This document shows, piece after piece, positions 48,735 through 58,146 of a stretch of DNA of 64,000 bases; positions within the stretch are counted from its first letter, which is position 1; the number at the start of each line of letters is the position of its first letter. The translations under genes and the position numbers were made by a program. The DNA is from Acidimicrobiales bacterium (GTDB taxonomy: Bacteria; Actinomycetota; Acidimicrobiia; Acidimicrobiales; JAUJNH01), in contig JAUJNH010000002.1 in assembly GCA_030448245.1 (NCBI GenBank), forward strand, positions 337,632 through 401,631, read 5' to 3'. The notes under the pieces were generated by a model. The model was given only the letters and a program-made list of their open reading frames with translations, had not been told where the DNA came from and made no database searches.

Positions 48735-49883
48735 GTGGACCTCATGGAGTACCAGGGCAAGCAGGTCTTCGCCCGCTACGGGATCGAGGTCAGCCCCGGT
48801 GACGTGGCCCGCACCGCCGACGAGGCGGTGGCCGTCGCCCAGCGGGTGGGCTACCCGGTCGTGGTGAAGGCCCAGGTGCACATCGGGGGCCGGGGCAAGG
48901 CCGGCGGCGTGAAGCTGGCCCACGACGCCGAGGAGACCCGGTTCCACGCCGGCAACATCCTGGGCCTCGACATCAGGGGCCACGTCGTGTCGGTGCTGTG
49001 GGTCGAGCACGCCAGCGACATCGCCGAGGAGTACTACGCCAGCTTCACGCTCGACCGCAGCGCCAAGAAGCACCTCGGCATGCTGAGCGCCCAGGGAGGC
49101 GTGGACATCGAGGCGGTGGCCGCCTCCGCCCCCGACGCCATCGCCCGGGTGTGGGTGGACCCCACCGTCGGGCTCACCACCGAGCAGGCCCGGGCCTGGG
49201 TCGAGGCCGCCCGCCTGAACCCGGCGGCCACCGACGGCGCCGTCGACATCCTCCTGACGCTCTACCGCTGCTACGTCGACGGCGACTGCGACCTGGCCGA
49301 GATCAACCCGTTGATCCTGACCCCCGACGGCCAGGTCAAGGCGCTCGACGCCAAGGTGAGCCTCGACGACAACGCCGCCTTCCGCCACCCCGAGTGGGAG
49401 GCCTTCGCCGGCACCGAGGACCTGGACGAGCGCGAGCGGCTGGCCAAGGAGAAGCACCTCCAGTACGTGGGGCTCGACGGCACCGTCGGCATCATCGCCA
49501 ACGGTGCCGGGCTGGCCATGAGCACCGTCGACGTCGTGTCGCAGGTGGGCGGCACGCCGGCCAACTTCCTCGACATCGGCGGCGGCGCGAACGCAGCCGT
49601 GATGGCCGCCGCCCTCGAGGTGATCGAGAGCGACGACAAGGTGCGGGCCATCTTCATCAACATCTTCGGCGGGATCACCCGGGGCGAGGAGGTGGCCAAC
49701 GGCATCGTGCAGGCGCTCGGCCGCTTCACCCCGAGGTCGCCGATCGTCATCCGCCTGGACGGCACCAACGCCGAGGAGGGGCGGCGGATCCTCGAACCTC
49801 ACCTCTCCGACCGGCTGGTCAGCCAGCCCACCATGCTCGACGCTGCTCGCCAGGCGGTCGCCCTGGCCGGGACCGTGGCGTAG
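48735..49883 (+). CDS. sucC: succinate--CoA ligase beta subunit
   Basis: ATP-grasp subunit of succinyl-CoA synthetase in the TCA cycle. It has 382 residues from a GTG. The start MDLMEYQGKQVFARYGI, the stretch VVVKAQVHIGGRGKAGGVKL and the late IFINIFGGITRGEEVANGIV are the standard SucC blocks. Its stop is 3 bp before the sucD start, so the two subunits are made together. Confidence 0.98.
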   Translation: MDLMEYQGKQVFARYGIEVSPGDVARTADEAVAVAQRVGYPVVVKAQVHIGGRGKAGGVKLAHDAEETRFHAGNILGLDIRGHVVSVLWVEHASDIAEEYYASFTLDRSAKKHLGMLSAQGGVDIEAVAASAPDAIARVWVDPTVGLTTEQARAWVEAARLNPAATDGAVDILLTLYRCYVDGDCDLAEINPLILTPDGQVKALDAKVSLDDNAAFRHPEWEAFAGTEDLDERERLAKEKHLQYVGLDGTVGIIANGAGLAMSTVDVVSQVGGTPANFLDIGGGANAAVMAAALEVIESDDKVRAIFINIFGGITRGEEVANGIVQALGRFTPRSPIVIRLDGTNAEEGRRILEPHLSDRLVSQPTMLDAARQAVALAGTVA

Positions 49884-49885
49884 CC

Positions 49886-50785
49886 GTGGCCATCTTCGTC
49901 GACGAGGGCACCCGGGTCGTGGTGCAGGGGCTCACCGGAGGCCAGGGCCGCTACCACGGGCTGCGCAACCGCGCCTACGGCACCCGGGTGGTGGCCGGCG
50001 TCAGCCCGAAGAAGGCCGGCATCGACGTCGAGGGGATCCCCGTGGTGGCCAGCGTCCAAGAGGCGGTCGACGCCCACCAGGCCAACGCGTCGTTCGTGGT
50101 GGTGCCACCTGCCGCCGCGGCCGGCGCCATCCTCGAGGCGGCCACCGCCGGCCTGGCCTTCATCGTGTGCATCACCGAGGGGATCCCAGCCAAGGACGAG
50201 GCCAGGGTCTACAACGCCCTGGTCAACGACCACCCTGGCGTGCGCCTGCTGGGACCGAACTGCCCGGGAGTGATCTCGCCGGGCAAGTGCAACATCGGCA
50301 TCACGGCCGGCGAGATCGCCCAGCTGCCCACCGCGGGCGGGCCCAACGTCGGCATCGTCAGCCGCTCCGGCACGCTCACCTACCAGGCCCTCTACGAGCT
50401 GAAGCAGAAGGAGATCGGCGTCTCGACCTGCGTCGGCATCGGCGGCGACCCGGTGCCGGGCACCAGCTTCGTCGACTGCCTGGCGGCCTTCGAGGAGGAC
50501 GCCGAGACCGACGCGATCCTGATGATCGGCGAGATCGGCGGCTCGGCCGAGGAGGAGGCGGCCGAGTTCGTCGCCGCCCACGTGACCAAGCCGATGTCGG
50601 CCTACATCGCCGGCGTCACCGCCCCCCCGGGCAAGAAGATGGGTCACGCCGGCGCCATCGTCTCGGGCGGCAAGGGGACGGCGCAGGGCAAGATGGACGC
50701 GCTGGCCGCGGCAGGGGTGCAGGTCGGGCGCAACCCGACCGAGGCCGGCGAGCTGATGGCGGAGATCGTCGCCTCGCTGTCGTGA
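49886..50785 (+). CDS. sucD: succinate--CoA ligase alpha subunit
   Basis: 299 residues from a GTG. CoA binding is shown by VVQGLTGGQGRYHGLRNRAY and the active site by GKKMGHAGAIVSGGKGTAQG, where His254 becomes phosphorylated. GPNCPGVISPGKCNIGI and VSRSGTLTYQ are also standard. It works with SucC to make ATP or GTP and succinate from succinyl-CoA. Confidence 0.98.
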   Translation: MAIFVDEGTRVVVQGLTGGQGRYHGLRNRAYGTRVVAGVSPKKAGIDVEGIPVVASVQEAVDAHQANASFVVVPPAAAAGAILEAATAGLAFIVCITEGIPAKDEARVYNALVNDHPGVRLLGPNCPGVISPGKCNIGITAGEIAQLPTAGGPNVGIVSRSGTLTYQALYELKQKEIGVSTCVGIGGDPVPGTSFVDCLAAFEEDAETDAILMIGEIGGSAEEEAAEFVAAHVTKPMSAYIAGVTAPPGKKMGHAGAIVSGGKGTAQGKMDALAAAGVQVGRNPTEAGELMAEIVASLS

Positions 50786-50849
50786 CGATTGGGCCGGAAG
50801 AGGCCGCCCCGCGTTGTCCTCTCGCCCGCGGTGGGGAAGGCTGAGTTGG

Positions 50850-51830
50850 ATGCGGCGCCGCTCCCCCCTCGTCCTGCTGCTGGCCTGCGGCCTGCTCGCC
50901 GGCTGCACGTCCGAGCCCACGCAGCTCGGCCGCGCCCAATTGGAGCCGCTGGCCGACCCCTCCATCGACGGCGAGGGCCTCGAGCCGGTCGAGCCGGCGC
51001 CGCCCCTGGCCGACGGTGGCCCCCGCCTGATCGTCTCGAGGAAGGGCGTGGTGCTGCCCGTGCTGGGCCCGGCCGGCGACGCCTTCCGGGTGGTGACGCC
51101 GTGCGGCAACGAGGTGGCGGCCACGGGCACGCCGCTCAGCGCCATCGACGTGGTCATCGACCCCGGTCACGGCGGCGAGGAGCCGGGGGCGGTCGGCCCT
51201 CGGGGGCTGCAGGAGAAGGACCTGAACCTGGTCGTCGCCGCCCACGCCGCCAAGGCCCTGCAGGCCCAGGACGTCAGCGTGCTCCTCACCCGCAGGGCCG
51301 ACTACCGCATGACCCTCGCCGCCCGGGGGCTGGTGGTCGAGGCCATCCGCCCGAAGGTGTTCGTCTCGATCCACCACAACGCCGGCGCCACCGCACCGTC
51401 GTCGGTCGGCCCCGGCACCGAGGTGTACCACCAGCACGCCTCGCCCGAGAGCAAGCGGCTGAGCGGGCTGGTCTTCGAAGACGTCAAGGGCTACCTGGCC
51501 TCGGCCAAGAACGTGTCGTGGGTGGCCGGTGAGCGCCCCGGGGTGGTCGCCCGCATTGGCGCCAGGGGCGAGGACTACTACGGCGTGCTCCGCCGCACCA
51601 AGGGAACGCCGTCGGCGTTGATCGAGGGCGCCTTCATCTCGAACCGCTCGGAGGAGGCGCTCCTCCAGCGCAAGGAGGTCCAGAAGGCCGAAGGTGAGGC
51701 CATCGCAAGGGCGATCGTGCGCTACCTGCGCAGCCCGGCGCCGGGATCCGGCTACGTCGGCCCCTTCACCTCGAACGCCCCGGCCGGCGGCGGCGGTGGG
51801 GCCCAGTCGTGCGAGGACCCCAGGCTGTAG
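50850..51830 (+). CDS. N-acetylmuramoyl-L-alanine amidase, lipoprotein
   Basis: 326 residues from the ATG at 50850. A lipobox (LLLACGLLAGCTS, lipid on Cys21) ends the signal. The Amidase_3 domain starts near 105 with VVIDPGHGGEEPGAVGP (zinc His and Glu), then FVSIHHNAG and the catalytic Glu in ALIEGAFISN. A Gly-rich end (AGGGGGAQSC) follows. It cleaves the amide bond between muramic acid and peptide. The region of about 25-100 is unassigned. Confidence 0.92.
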   Translation: MRRRSPLVLLLACGLLAGCTSEPTQLGRAQLEPLADPSIDGEGLEPVEPAPPLADGGPRLIVSRKGVVLPVLGPAGDAFRVVTPCGNEVAATGTPLSAIDVVIDPGHGGEEPGAVGPRGLQEKDLNLVVAAHAAKALQAQDVSVLLTRRADYRMTLAARGLVVEAIRPKVFVSIHHNAGATAPSSVGPGTEVYHQHASPESKRLSGLVFEDVKGYLASAKNVSWVAGERPGVVARIGARGEDYYGVLRRTKGTPSALIEGAFISNRSEEALLQRKEVQKAEGEAIARAIVRYLRSPAPGSGYVGPFTSNAPAGGGGGAQSCEDPRL

Positions 51831-51861
51831 CGCCGTCCGGCAGGCAGTAGGTTCGGCCGGC

Positions 51862-52413
51862 GTGCGGCTGGCAGTGCTGGTGTCGGGGAGCGGCACGCTC
51901 CTCGAGGCGATCCTGGCCGAGCGCACCCCGGTCGCCCTGGTGGTGGCCGACCGGCCCTGCCGCGGCCTCGAGGTGGCCGCCGGCGCCGGCGTGCCCGCCG
52001 AGCTGGTGGAGCGCACCGACTTCAGCCGCGCCTTTGACCGGGCCGGCTACACCGACCTGGTCGTCAAGGCGCTGGCGGCCGACCAGATCGACCTGGTGGC
52101 CATGGCCGGCTTCATGACCGTGCTCGCCCCGTCGGCGTTCGAGGCGTTCCCCGGCCGGATCGTCAACACCCACCCCGCCCTGCTGCCGTCGTTCCGGGGC
52201 GCCCACGCCGTGCGAGACGCCCTGGCCCGCGGCGTGAAGGTCACCGGCTGCACCGTCCACGTCGCCACCGCCGAGGTCGACGCCGGCCCCATCCTCGCCC
52301 AGGAGGCCGTTCCGGTCCTCCCCGGCGACGACGAGGCCACCCTGCACGAGCGCATCAAGGAGGTCGAGCGGCGGCTCTACCCCGCCACCATCAAGGAGCT
52401 GCTCGGCCGATGA
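51862..52413 (+). CDS. purN: phosphoribosylglycinamide formyltransferase
   Basis: 183 residues from a GTG at 51862. The 10-formyl-THF-dependent GART motifs are AVLVSGSGTLLEAIL at the N-terminus, then VAMAGFMTVLAP, NTHPALLPSFRGAHAV (catalytic Asn and His), and VTGCTVHVATAEVDAGPILA (with the catalytic Asp). The stop overlaps the purH start by 4 bp, matching the pathway order in purine synthesis. Confidence 0.96.
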   Translation: MRLAVLVSGSGTLLEAILAERTPVALVVADRPCRGLEVAAGAGVPAELVERTDFSRAFDRAGYTDLVVKALAADQIDLVAMAGFMTVLAPSAFEAFPGRIVNTHPALLPSFRGAHAVRDALARGVKVTGCTVHVATAEVDAGPILAQEAVPVLPGDDEATLHERIKEVERRLYPATIKELLGR

Positions 52414-53924
52414 GGGCACTGCTGTCCGCCTACGACAAGACGGGCCTGCCGGCCTTTGCCAGAGGGTTGACCGACCTCGGCTGGGACCTCGTTTCCAGCG
52501 GCGGCACCGCCCGCGTGCTGGCCGAGCACGGCATCCCCCACCACACCGTCGAAGAGGTGACCGGGTCTCCCGAGATGCTCGGCCACCGCGTCGTCACCCT
52601 GCACCCCAAGCTCCACGGCGGCCTGCTGGCCGACCGCTCCAACCCCGAGCACCTGGCCGACCTCGAGCGCTTCGGCATCGAGCCGATCGACCTGGTCGCC
52701 GTCAACCTCTACCCCTTCAGCTCCGACCCCTCGATCGAGCTGATCGACGTCGGCGGGCCGACGATGGTGCGGGCGGCCGCCAAGAACTGGGCCCACGTCG
52801 GGGTGATCGTCGACCCGGCCGACTACGGGCCGGTGCTCGACGAGCTGCGCCTCGGCCACGGCACCCTGGCCGAGTCCACCCGGCGGCGCCTGGCCCGCAC
52901 CGCCTTCGCCCACACCGCCGCCTACGACGCCGCCATCGTCAGCTGGTTCGACGACACTGACCCCCAGCAGGCCGTGCTGCCCCTCACCGTCCACCTGGCC
53001 CTCGAACGGGCCGGCGACCCCCTCCGCTACGGCGAGAACCCCCACCAGCAGGGCGCCCGCTACCGCGAGGTCGGGGCCACCAGCTGGTGGGACGGCGTCA
53101 CCCAGCACGGCGGCATCGCCCTCAGCTACCTCAACCTGTTCGACGCCGAGGCGGCGTGGCAGCTGGTCCACGACCTCGGTGACCGGCCGGCGGCCGCCAT
53201 CATCAAGCACGCCAACCCCTGCGGGGCGGCCCTGGCCGCCACCATCGAGGAGGCCTACCGCCTCGCCTTCGAGTGTGACCCCATGTCCGCCTTTGGCGGC
53301 ATCGTCGCCCTCAACCGGCCCGTCGAGCTGGCCCTGGCCGAGGAGCTGGTGGCCAACCCCAAGGCCGACGTGCTCATCGCCCCCTCGTTCACCGACGACG
53401 CCCTCGAGCTCATCACCAGGAAGAAGAAGAACCTGCGGGTGCTGTCGGCGCCGCCGCCCAACCGCGACCGGCTCGAGCTGCGGCGCGTCGGCGGCGGCTT
53501 CCTGGTGCAGGACGCCGACCGCTTCGACGCCCCTCGCTCGGCCTGGAGGGTGGCCACCAAGGCGGAACCCACCGAAGCCCAGCTCGCCGACCTCGAGGTG
53601 GCCTGGCGGATCTGCGCCTACGTGAAGTCCAACGCCATCGTCTTCGTCAAGGACGGCGTGGCCGTCGGCATCGGCGCCGGCCAGCAGAACCGCCTCGACT
53701 CCGGCCGCATCGCCGCTGAGAAGGCCGCCGGCCGGGCCGCCGGCGGCGTCTGCGCCAGCGACGCCTTCTTCCCCTTCCGCGACGGCCTCGACGCCGCCGC
53801 CGCCGCCGGCGTCACCGCCGTCGTCCAGCCCGGCGGCAGCCTCCGCGACGACGAGGTCGTCGCCGCCGCCGACGAGCACGGCATCGCCATGGTCATGACC
53901 GGCGAGCGCCACTTCCGGCACTGA
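52410..53924 (+). CDS. purH: bifunctional AICAR formyltransferase / IMP cyclohydrolase
   Basis: Catalyses the last two steps of IMP synthesis. It has 504 residues. The cyclohydrolase domain (about 1-185) has [17 protein letters not shown] and [14 protein letters not shown]. The transformylase domain has [13 protein letters not shown] (with the Lys-His pair) and [20 protein letters not shown]. The late [12 protein letters not shown] and [16 protein letters not shown] are standard. It ends MTGERHFRH. Confidence 0.98.
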   Translation: MRALLSAYDKTGLPAFARGLTDLGWDLVSSGGTARVLAEHGIPHHTVEEVTGSPEMLGHRVVTLHPKLHGGLLADRSNPEHLADLERFGIEPIDLVAVNLYPFSSDPSIELIDVGGPTMVRAAAKNWAHVGVIVDPADYGPVLDELRLGHGTLAESTRRRLARTAFAHTAAYDAAIVSWFDDTDPQQAVLPLTVHLALERAGDPLRYGENPHQQGARYREVGATSWWDGVTQHGGIALSYLNLFDAEAAWQLVHDLGDRPAAAIIKHANPCGAALAATIEEAYRLAFECDPMSAFGGIVALNRPVELALAEELVANPKADVLIAPSFTDDALELITRKKKNLRVLSAPPPNRDRLELRRVGGGFLVQDADRFDAPRSAWRVATKAEPTEAQLADLEVAWRICAYVKSNAIVFVKDGVAVGIGAGQQNRLDSGRIAAEKAAGRAAGGVCASDAFFPFRDGLDAAAAAGVTAVVQPGGSLRDDEVVAAADEHGIAMVMTGERHFRH

Positions 53925-53982
53925 GTCTCTCCCCACTGCTCCGGCGGCGGCGCCCTTGGCGGTCGGGCTCCCGGCCGTTCCC

Positions 53983-54182
53983 CCGCTTCGCTCCTCCACG
54001 GCCGGCAACCCGACCGGGCGCCGCCGCCTGCGCAGCGGGGCCCCGAGCTGGGGGCTCCGCCCCCAGACCCCGGCCCCACCCCGCTGTTCCGCCGCTTCGC
54101 TCCTCCACGGCCGGCAACCCGACCGGGCGCCGCCGCCTGCGCAGCGGGGCCCCGAGCTGGGGGCTCCGCCCCCAGACCCCGG
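53983..54182. repeat. two tandem 91-bp repeats, period 109 bp
   Basis: Copies at 53983-54073 and 54092-54182 appear identical by eye over 91 bases and are separated by 18 bp. Each holds an internal hairpin: CTGGGGGC, TCC, GCCCCCAG. Repeats with such a core are common in intergenic sequence of high-GC bacteria. They lie between purH and a small membrane gene. No coding sense on either strand; the minus-strand open frames here are repeats of each other. Confidence 0.85.
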
Positions 54183-54343
54183 GCTCCCGACCGGGCGCCG
54201 CCCCTGAGCATGCGGTGGTCGTCCGGGTCTGGCCGTGGCGTGCCTCGTCCAGGAGCGGGCGAGACTTCTTTCACCTGTCAGGTGACGCTGATGGTGGTCG
54301 ATGAGGTCGGGCAGCCGGAGCCGCGATGGAAGGCGGAGCGAGC

Positions 54344-54532
54344 ATGACCAGCACACAGACGATTGAGGTCGACAAGGGTGGACGGGGACGCAAGCGGAAC
54401 CCTTGGGTGGTGGTCGCGATCGCCTTGGTCGTTGTCGTCGTCGTGCTCCCGGTGATGCTGATCGTGCTCATCAGCGTGCTCGGGACCGCCGCCACGTCGG
54501 ACTTCACGCCCGTCGGGTCGTCGCTCGGCTGA
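54344..54532 (+). CDS. small single-helix membrane protein
   Basis: 62 residues from the ATG at 54344 (alternative 54326). MTSTQTIEVDKGGRGRKRNP is a basic N-terminus, followed by one long helix (WVVVAIALVVVVVVLPVMLI) and a short outside tail. A GGAG lies 7-8 bp before the chosen start. No family recognised. It may be a small membrane peptide or a tail-anchor-like protein. Confidence 0.5.
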   Translation: MTSTQTIEVDKGGRGRKRNPWVVVAIALVVVVVVLPVMLIVLISVLGTAATSDFTPVGSSLG

Positions 54533-54571
54533 GCAGCGAGGCTGCCGGAGGGCGGCGGTAGCCTCGCACCC

Positions 54572-55131
54572 ATGCGGGCAGTGGTGCCGGACGAGCTGAT
54601 CGAGGAGCGGCGGCGGCTCGGGCTCGATCGGCGGGACGAGATGTGGGACGGTGTGCTTCACATGGTTCCTCCTGCGTCTTCGGCGCACAACGAGATCGGG
54701 GCTGATCTGGGCGGCATCCTCGGTCGTGCGGCGAAGTCAAGGGGCTCAGGCGCTTCAACGAGCCCGGGGTGTTCGACCCGGACGTCCCCGACATGACGAG
54801 CTACCGCGTGCCGGACCTCGGCTACGCCCGCCCCGAGCACGTCAGCGAGCGCGGCATCGAGCGGAGGGCGGCCCTCGCCGTCGAGATCCTGTCGCCCCAA
54901 GACGAGTCGTACGACAAGCTCCCCTTCTACCGGCGGGTCGGGGTGGAGGAGCTGCTCTTCGTCGACCAGACGACCAGGGCCTTCGGGGTGCGCCGCCCCG
55001 ACGGCGACGGCTGGTCGCTGGTGAGCCCGGCCGAGGACCGGTGGACCGAGCTCGCCAGCCTCGGCGTGGCGCTCCGGTGGTCCGACGGGCGGCTCCAGGT
55101 GCGGACCGACCTCGGGGTCGAGGAGGTCTGA
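54572..55131 (+). pseudogene. Uma2-family nuclease-like protein (DUF820), one frameshift
   Basis: About 186 residues when joined. The first frame has MRAVVPDELIEERRRLGLDR and VLHMVPPASSAHNEIGADLG. The second continues RRFNEPGVFDPDVPDMTSYR, VPDLGYARPEHV, then RAALAVEILSPQDESYDKLP and YRRVGVEELLFVD. One extra G in the GGGG run near 54741 joins them as SRGLRRFNEPG. The core PD-(D/E)xK-like pattern (E...D...EIL) is kept. Uma2 proteins are of unknown activity. Its TGA overlaps the folD ATG. Confidence 0.8.
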
Positions 55132-55999
55132 TGGCGGCCATCAACCTCGACGGCGAGGCGCTGGCTGCATCGATCAAGCAGGAGCTGAAGGTCAGGATCG
55201 ACGCCCTCCTCGCCGCGGGGCACCGGCCGGGGCTCGGGACGTTGCTGGTCGGCGACGACGGGCCCAGCGCCAACTACGTGGCCATGAAGCACCGCGATGC
55301 CGGAGCCCTGGGGATGACCAGCGCCGACGTGCACCTCCCGGCCGACGCCACCCAGGACCAGGTCATGGAGGTCGTGGCCCGGTTCAACGCCGATCCGGCC
55401 GTCGACGCCTACCTCATGCAGTACCCGTTCCCCAAGCACCTCGACTTCGAGGCCGCCATGCTGGCCGTCGACCCGGCCAAGGACGTCGACGGGCTCCACC
55501 CGGTCAACCTGGGGCGCCTCGTGCAGGGCGCCGCGCGCCCAGGCCGTGCACGCCCCTCGGCATCCAGCGGCTGCTGGTGGCCCACGACGTGCCGGTCGCG
55601 GGGACCCACGTGGTGATCGTGGGCCGTGGCCTCACAATCGGCCGGCCCCTGGCCAACCTGCTGTCCCTGAAGCGCGAGCACGCCAACGCCGCCGTCAGCG
55701 TGGTCCACACCGGGGTGCCGCGGGAGCGGATGGTCGAGCTGTGCCTGTCGGCCGACATCCTGGTCGCCGCAGCCGGCAGCCCCGGGCTGGTCACGGCCGA
55801 CATGGTGAAGCCGGGGGCCGCCGTGGTCGCCGCCGGCGTCTCCTTCGCCGGGAAGAAGCTGGTGTCAGACGTCGCCGACGACGTGGCCGACGTGGCCGGC
55901 TGGCTCTCCCCGCGGATCGGTGGGGTGGGCCCGATGACCAGGGCCATGCTCCTCGTCAACTGCGTCAGCGCCGCCGAGCGCCGTGTCGCCATCAACTAG
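55131..55999 (+). pseudogene. folD: FolD methylene-THF dehydrogenase/cyclohydrolase, one frameshift
   Basis: Makes and interconverts methylene-, methenyl- and formyl-THF. The first frame has LGTLLVGDDGPSANYVAMKH and DLPA-type residues (VHLPADATQDQVMEVV), AYLMQYPFPKHL and VDGLHPVNLGRLVQG. The second continues from RPCTPLGIQRLLVAHDVPVA through VVIVGRGLTIGRPLANLL and GVGPMTRAMLLVNCV. One base is missing near 55535-55545, in a C/G run. FolD is usually essential, so a base-call error is likely. The joined length, about 289, is normal. Confidence 0.93.
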
Positions 56000-56051
56000 T
56001 CCTGCCCGACCACTTCGCGGGGGTCCGCGGCCGTCATCCTGGAGCGGTGTC

Positions 56052-56536
56052 TTGACGCGGCCGATCGTCACGACGACCGCCAAGGTCATCGCTGTCGTCG
56101 TCGGCGTCGCGGCCTGGATCGCACTGGCGATCGCCGCCAAGCAGGGCCGCCAGCCCTGGGAGTCGATCGCCGTGGCCGGAGGGGTGCTCTGGTGGGTGGG
56201 CCTCCCCGTGTGGAAGCTCATCAGCCGCAAGCCCGTGGACGACAGCTGGGGTTGGCACCTCAACTTCTTGTTCAGGAGCCTGCTGCCCCTGCTCTTCGGC
56301 GTCACCGCCCTGGTGCTCGGCGGCTTTGCGTGGCCCGCCCGGTCGGGGCGCTCAGCCTCCTCCTGGCGGTGCTCATGCTCACGGCCTGGTACGTGGACCT
56401 GAGGAGGTGGCGCGCCGCCGCGGACGAGGAGCGCTTCTTCGCCGCCCAGAAGGCCGAGAAGGCTCGAGCCCGCGTGGCCCACGAGGTCCCACCCGCTCCG
56501 AGGGAGCCCGCGGCGAATCGCCCTCGAGCCTGGTGA
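56052..56536 (+). pseudogene. small membrane protein, one frameshift
   Basis: About 161 residues if joined. The first frame, from TTG at 56052, has TTTAKVIAVVVGVAAWIALA, then VAGGVLWWVGLPVWKLI and LFRSLLPLLFGVTALVLGGF. The second continues VGALSLLLAVLMLTAWYVDL and a charged end (EERFFAAQKAEKARARVAHE). One G missing in a GG run near 56341 would join them. Four membrane helices result. No family recognised. Confidence 0.6.
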
Positions 56537-56559
56537 CGGTGCCGCCGTAGGCTGCGGGG

Positions 56560-57426
56560 ATGGCTCGCATCGCCGACCTGCTCGCGGCTGGGCGCACCGT
56601 CAGCTTCGAGTTCTTCCCGCCGAAGACCGACGCCGCCCAGGCCCAGCTGGTCCGGACGCTGCGGGAGCTGGAGACGCTCGAGCCGTCGTTCGTCTCGGTC
56701 ACCTACGGCGCCGGCGGCACCACCCGCGAGCGCACCCATGCGCTCGTGGTCGGGATGCTCAGCACCACAGCGCTGACGCCGATGGCCCACCTCACGTGCG
56801 CCTCGCACAGCCGCCTCGACCTGGCCGAGATCCTCGTCCGCTACCGCCGGGCCGGCCTGGAGAACCTCCTGGCCCTCGGGGGCGACCCGTCGAAGGAGCC
56901 CGACGCCGCCCCCACCGAGCTGGCCATCGCCGAGGAGCTGGTCGACCTGGCCCGGGCCATCGGCGGGTTCTCGCTGGGCGTCGCCGCCCACCCCGAGCTG
57001 CACCCCCGTTCAACCGACCGGGCCAGCGACCGCCGCCACCTGGCGGCCAAGCTGGGCAAGGCCGACTTCGCCATCACCCAGTTCTTCTTCCGGCTCGAGG
57101 ACTACCTCAGGCTGCGCGACGACCTCGACGCCCTCGGCTGCTCGAAGCCAGTGATCGCCGGGATCATGCCGATCCTCTCGCTCAAGTCGGTCACCCGGAT
57201 GGCCCAGCTGTCGGGGGCCGAGGTGCCGCGTGAGGTGGTGCAGCGAATCGAGGCGGCCGGCGACGACCCGGAGGACGTCCGCCGGGCCGGGGTCGAGGTG
57301 GCCACCGAGCTGTGCCAAGACCTGCTCGACGAGGGCGTGCCCGGGCTCCACTTCTACACCCTGAACCAGTCGACGGCGACAAGGGAGATCGCCGCCAACC
57401 TCGACCTGCGCCCGGTCGCGGCCTGA
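56560..57426 (+). CDS. metF: 5,10-methylenetetrahydrofolate reductase
   Basis: 288 residues. SFEFFPPKTDAAQAQLVRTL and SVTYGAGGTTRERT are standard MetF motifs, as is MAHLTCASHSRLDL. The barrel region LENLLALGGDPSKEPDAAPT and the substrate-contact ITQFFFRLEDYLRLRDDLDA are present. It reduces methylene-THF to methyl-THF for methionine synthesis with FAD. Its start is 23 bp after the membrane gene and not far from folD, which supplies its substrate. Confidence 0.97.
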   Translation: MARIADLLAAGRTVSFEFFPPKTDAAQAQLVRTLRELETLEPSFVSVTYGAGGTTRERTHALVVGMLSTTALTPMAHLTCASHSRLDLAEILVRYRRAGLENLLALGGDPSKEPDAAPTELAIAEELVDLARAIGGFSLGVAAHPELHPRSTDRASDRRHLAAKLGKADFAITQFFFRLEDYLRLRDDLDALGCSKPVIAGIMPILSLKSVTRMAQLSGAEVPREVVQRIEAAGDDPEDVRRAGVEVATELCQDLLDEGVPGLHFYTLNQSTATREIAANLDLRPVAA

Positions 57427-57433
57427 CCACGCC

Positions 57434-57450
57434 GCCGCCGGACCGGCGGC
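57434..57450. terminator. small GC hairpin after metF
   Basis: GCCGCCGG and CCGGCGGC with a one-base centre (effectively a GC stem with a 4-5 nt loop), 7 bp after metF. No T-run. It could end the metF transcript. Weak evidence by itself. Confidence 0.4.
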
Positions 57451-57487
57451 GCCGCAAAGGGCCGCCGCACCGGTACCCTGCGCGATT

Positions 57488-58132
57488 GTGATCCGCCGCA
57501 GCCTGGTCCACGTCACCGTCCTCGTCGTCACCCTCGCCGCCCTGGGCTTCGGCCTGGTGCTCGGGCTGAAGACCCTCCGCCCCGGCAACCCCCTGCGGGA
57601 GCAGACGGTCGACCGGTCGTCACCGGCCCTCCTCAAGTCCCTCACCGACCTGGCCGAGCTGCACGCCGCCGAGGGCCGCTACCAGGTGCTGGTCGACGTC
57701 GAGAAGGACACCCGCTACGTGCCTTCGGCCGTGAAGGGCAACCGCACCGTCTACAGCGCCACGGGCACCGTCGACGCCCTCGTCGACATGTCGGCCGTCG
57801 GGCCCGGTTCAATCAGAGTGGAGGGGTCCACCGTCCACGTCACGGTGCCCGCCGTCCGGCTCGACGACCCCGCCCTCGACCTGGCCGAAAGCCGCGTCCT
57901 GAGCCGTGATCGGGGGGTGCTCGACCGCATCGGCTCAGCCGTCGGCGAGGAGCGCAACCCTGACCAGCAGCTGCTCGTCCTCGCCGAGGGCAAGCTGGGC
58001 CGGGCTGCTGCCGAGGACGCCCAGCTGCGCCAGCGGGCCGAGGCGAACACCCGCAGCACGATCGACGCCCTCGTGCGCGCCCTGGGCTACACCGACATCG
58101 TGGTCGAGTTCACGCCCCTGCCGGCGGCCTGA
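57488..58132 (+). CDS. DUF4230 family membrane-anchored protein
   Basis: 214 residues from a GTG. One N-terminal helix (VHVTVLVVTLAALGFGLVLG) is followed by a soluble domain with LTDLAELHAAEGRYQVLVDV and KGNRTVYSATGTVDALVDMS, typical of DUF4230. A C-terminal helix-rich part has LRQRAEANTRSTIDALVRAL. Function unknown. The domain faces outside, given the N-terminal anchor. Confidence 0.8.
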   Translation: MIRRSLVHVTVLVVTLAALGFGLVLGLKTLRPGNPLREQTVDRSSPALLKSLTDLAELHAAEGRYQVLVDVEKDTRYVPSAVKGNRTVYSATGTVDALVDMSAVGPGSIRVEGSTVHVTVPAVRLDDPALDLAESRVLSRDRGVLDRIGSAVGEERNPDQQLLVLAEGKLGRAAAEDAQLRQRAEANTRSTIDALVRALGYTDIVVEFTPLPAA

Positions 58133-58146
58133 GGCGCCGCACCCGG

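Noticed and set aside
53983..54182. CRISPR array
   Set aside because: Only two long, near-identical units with an 18-bp gap; no short repeats with unique spacers and no cas genes.
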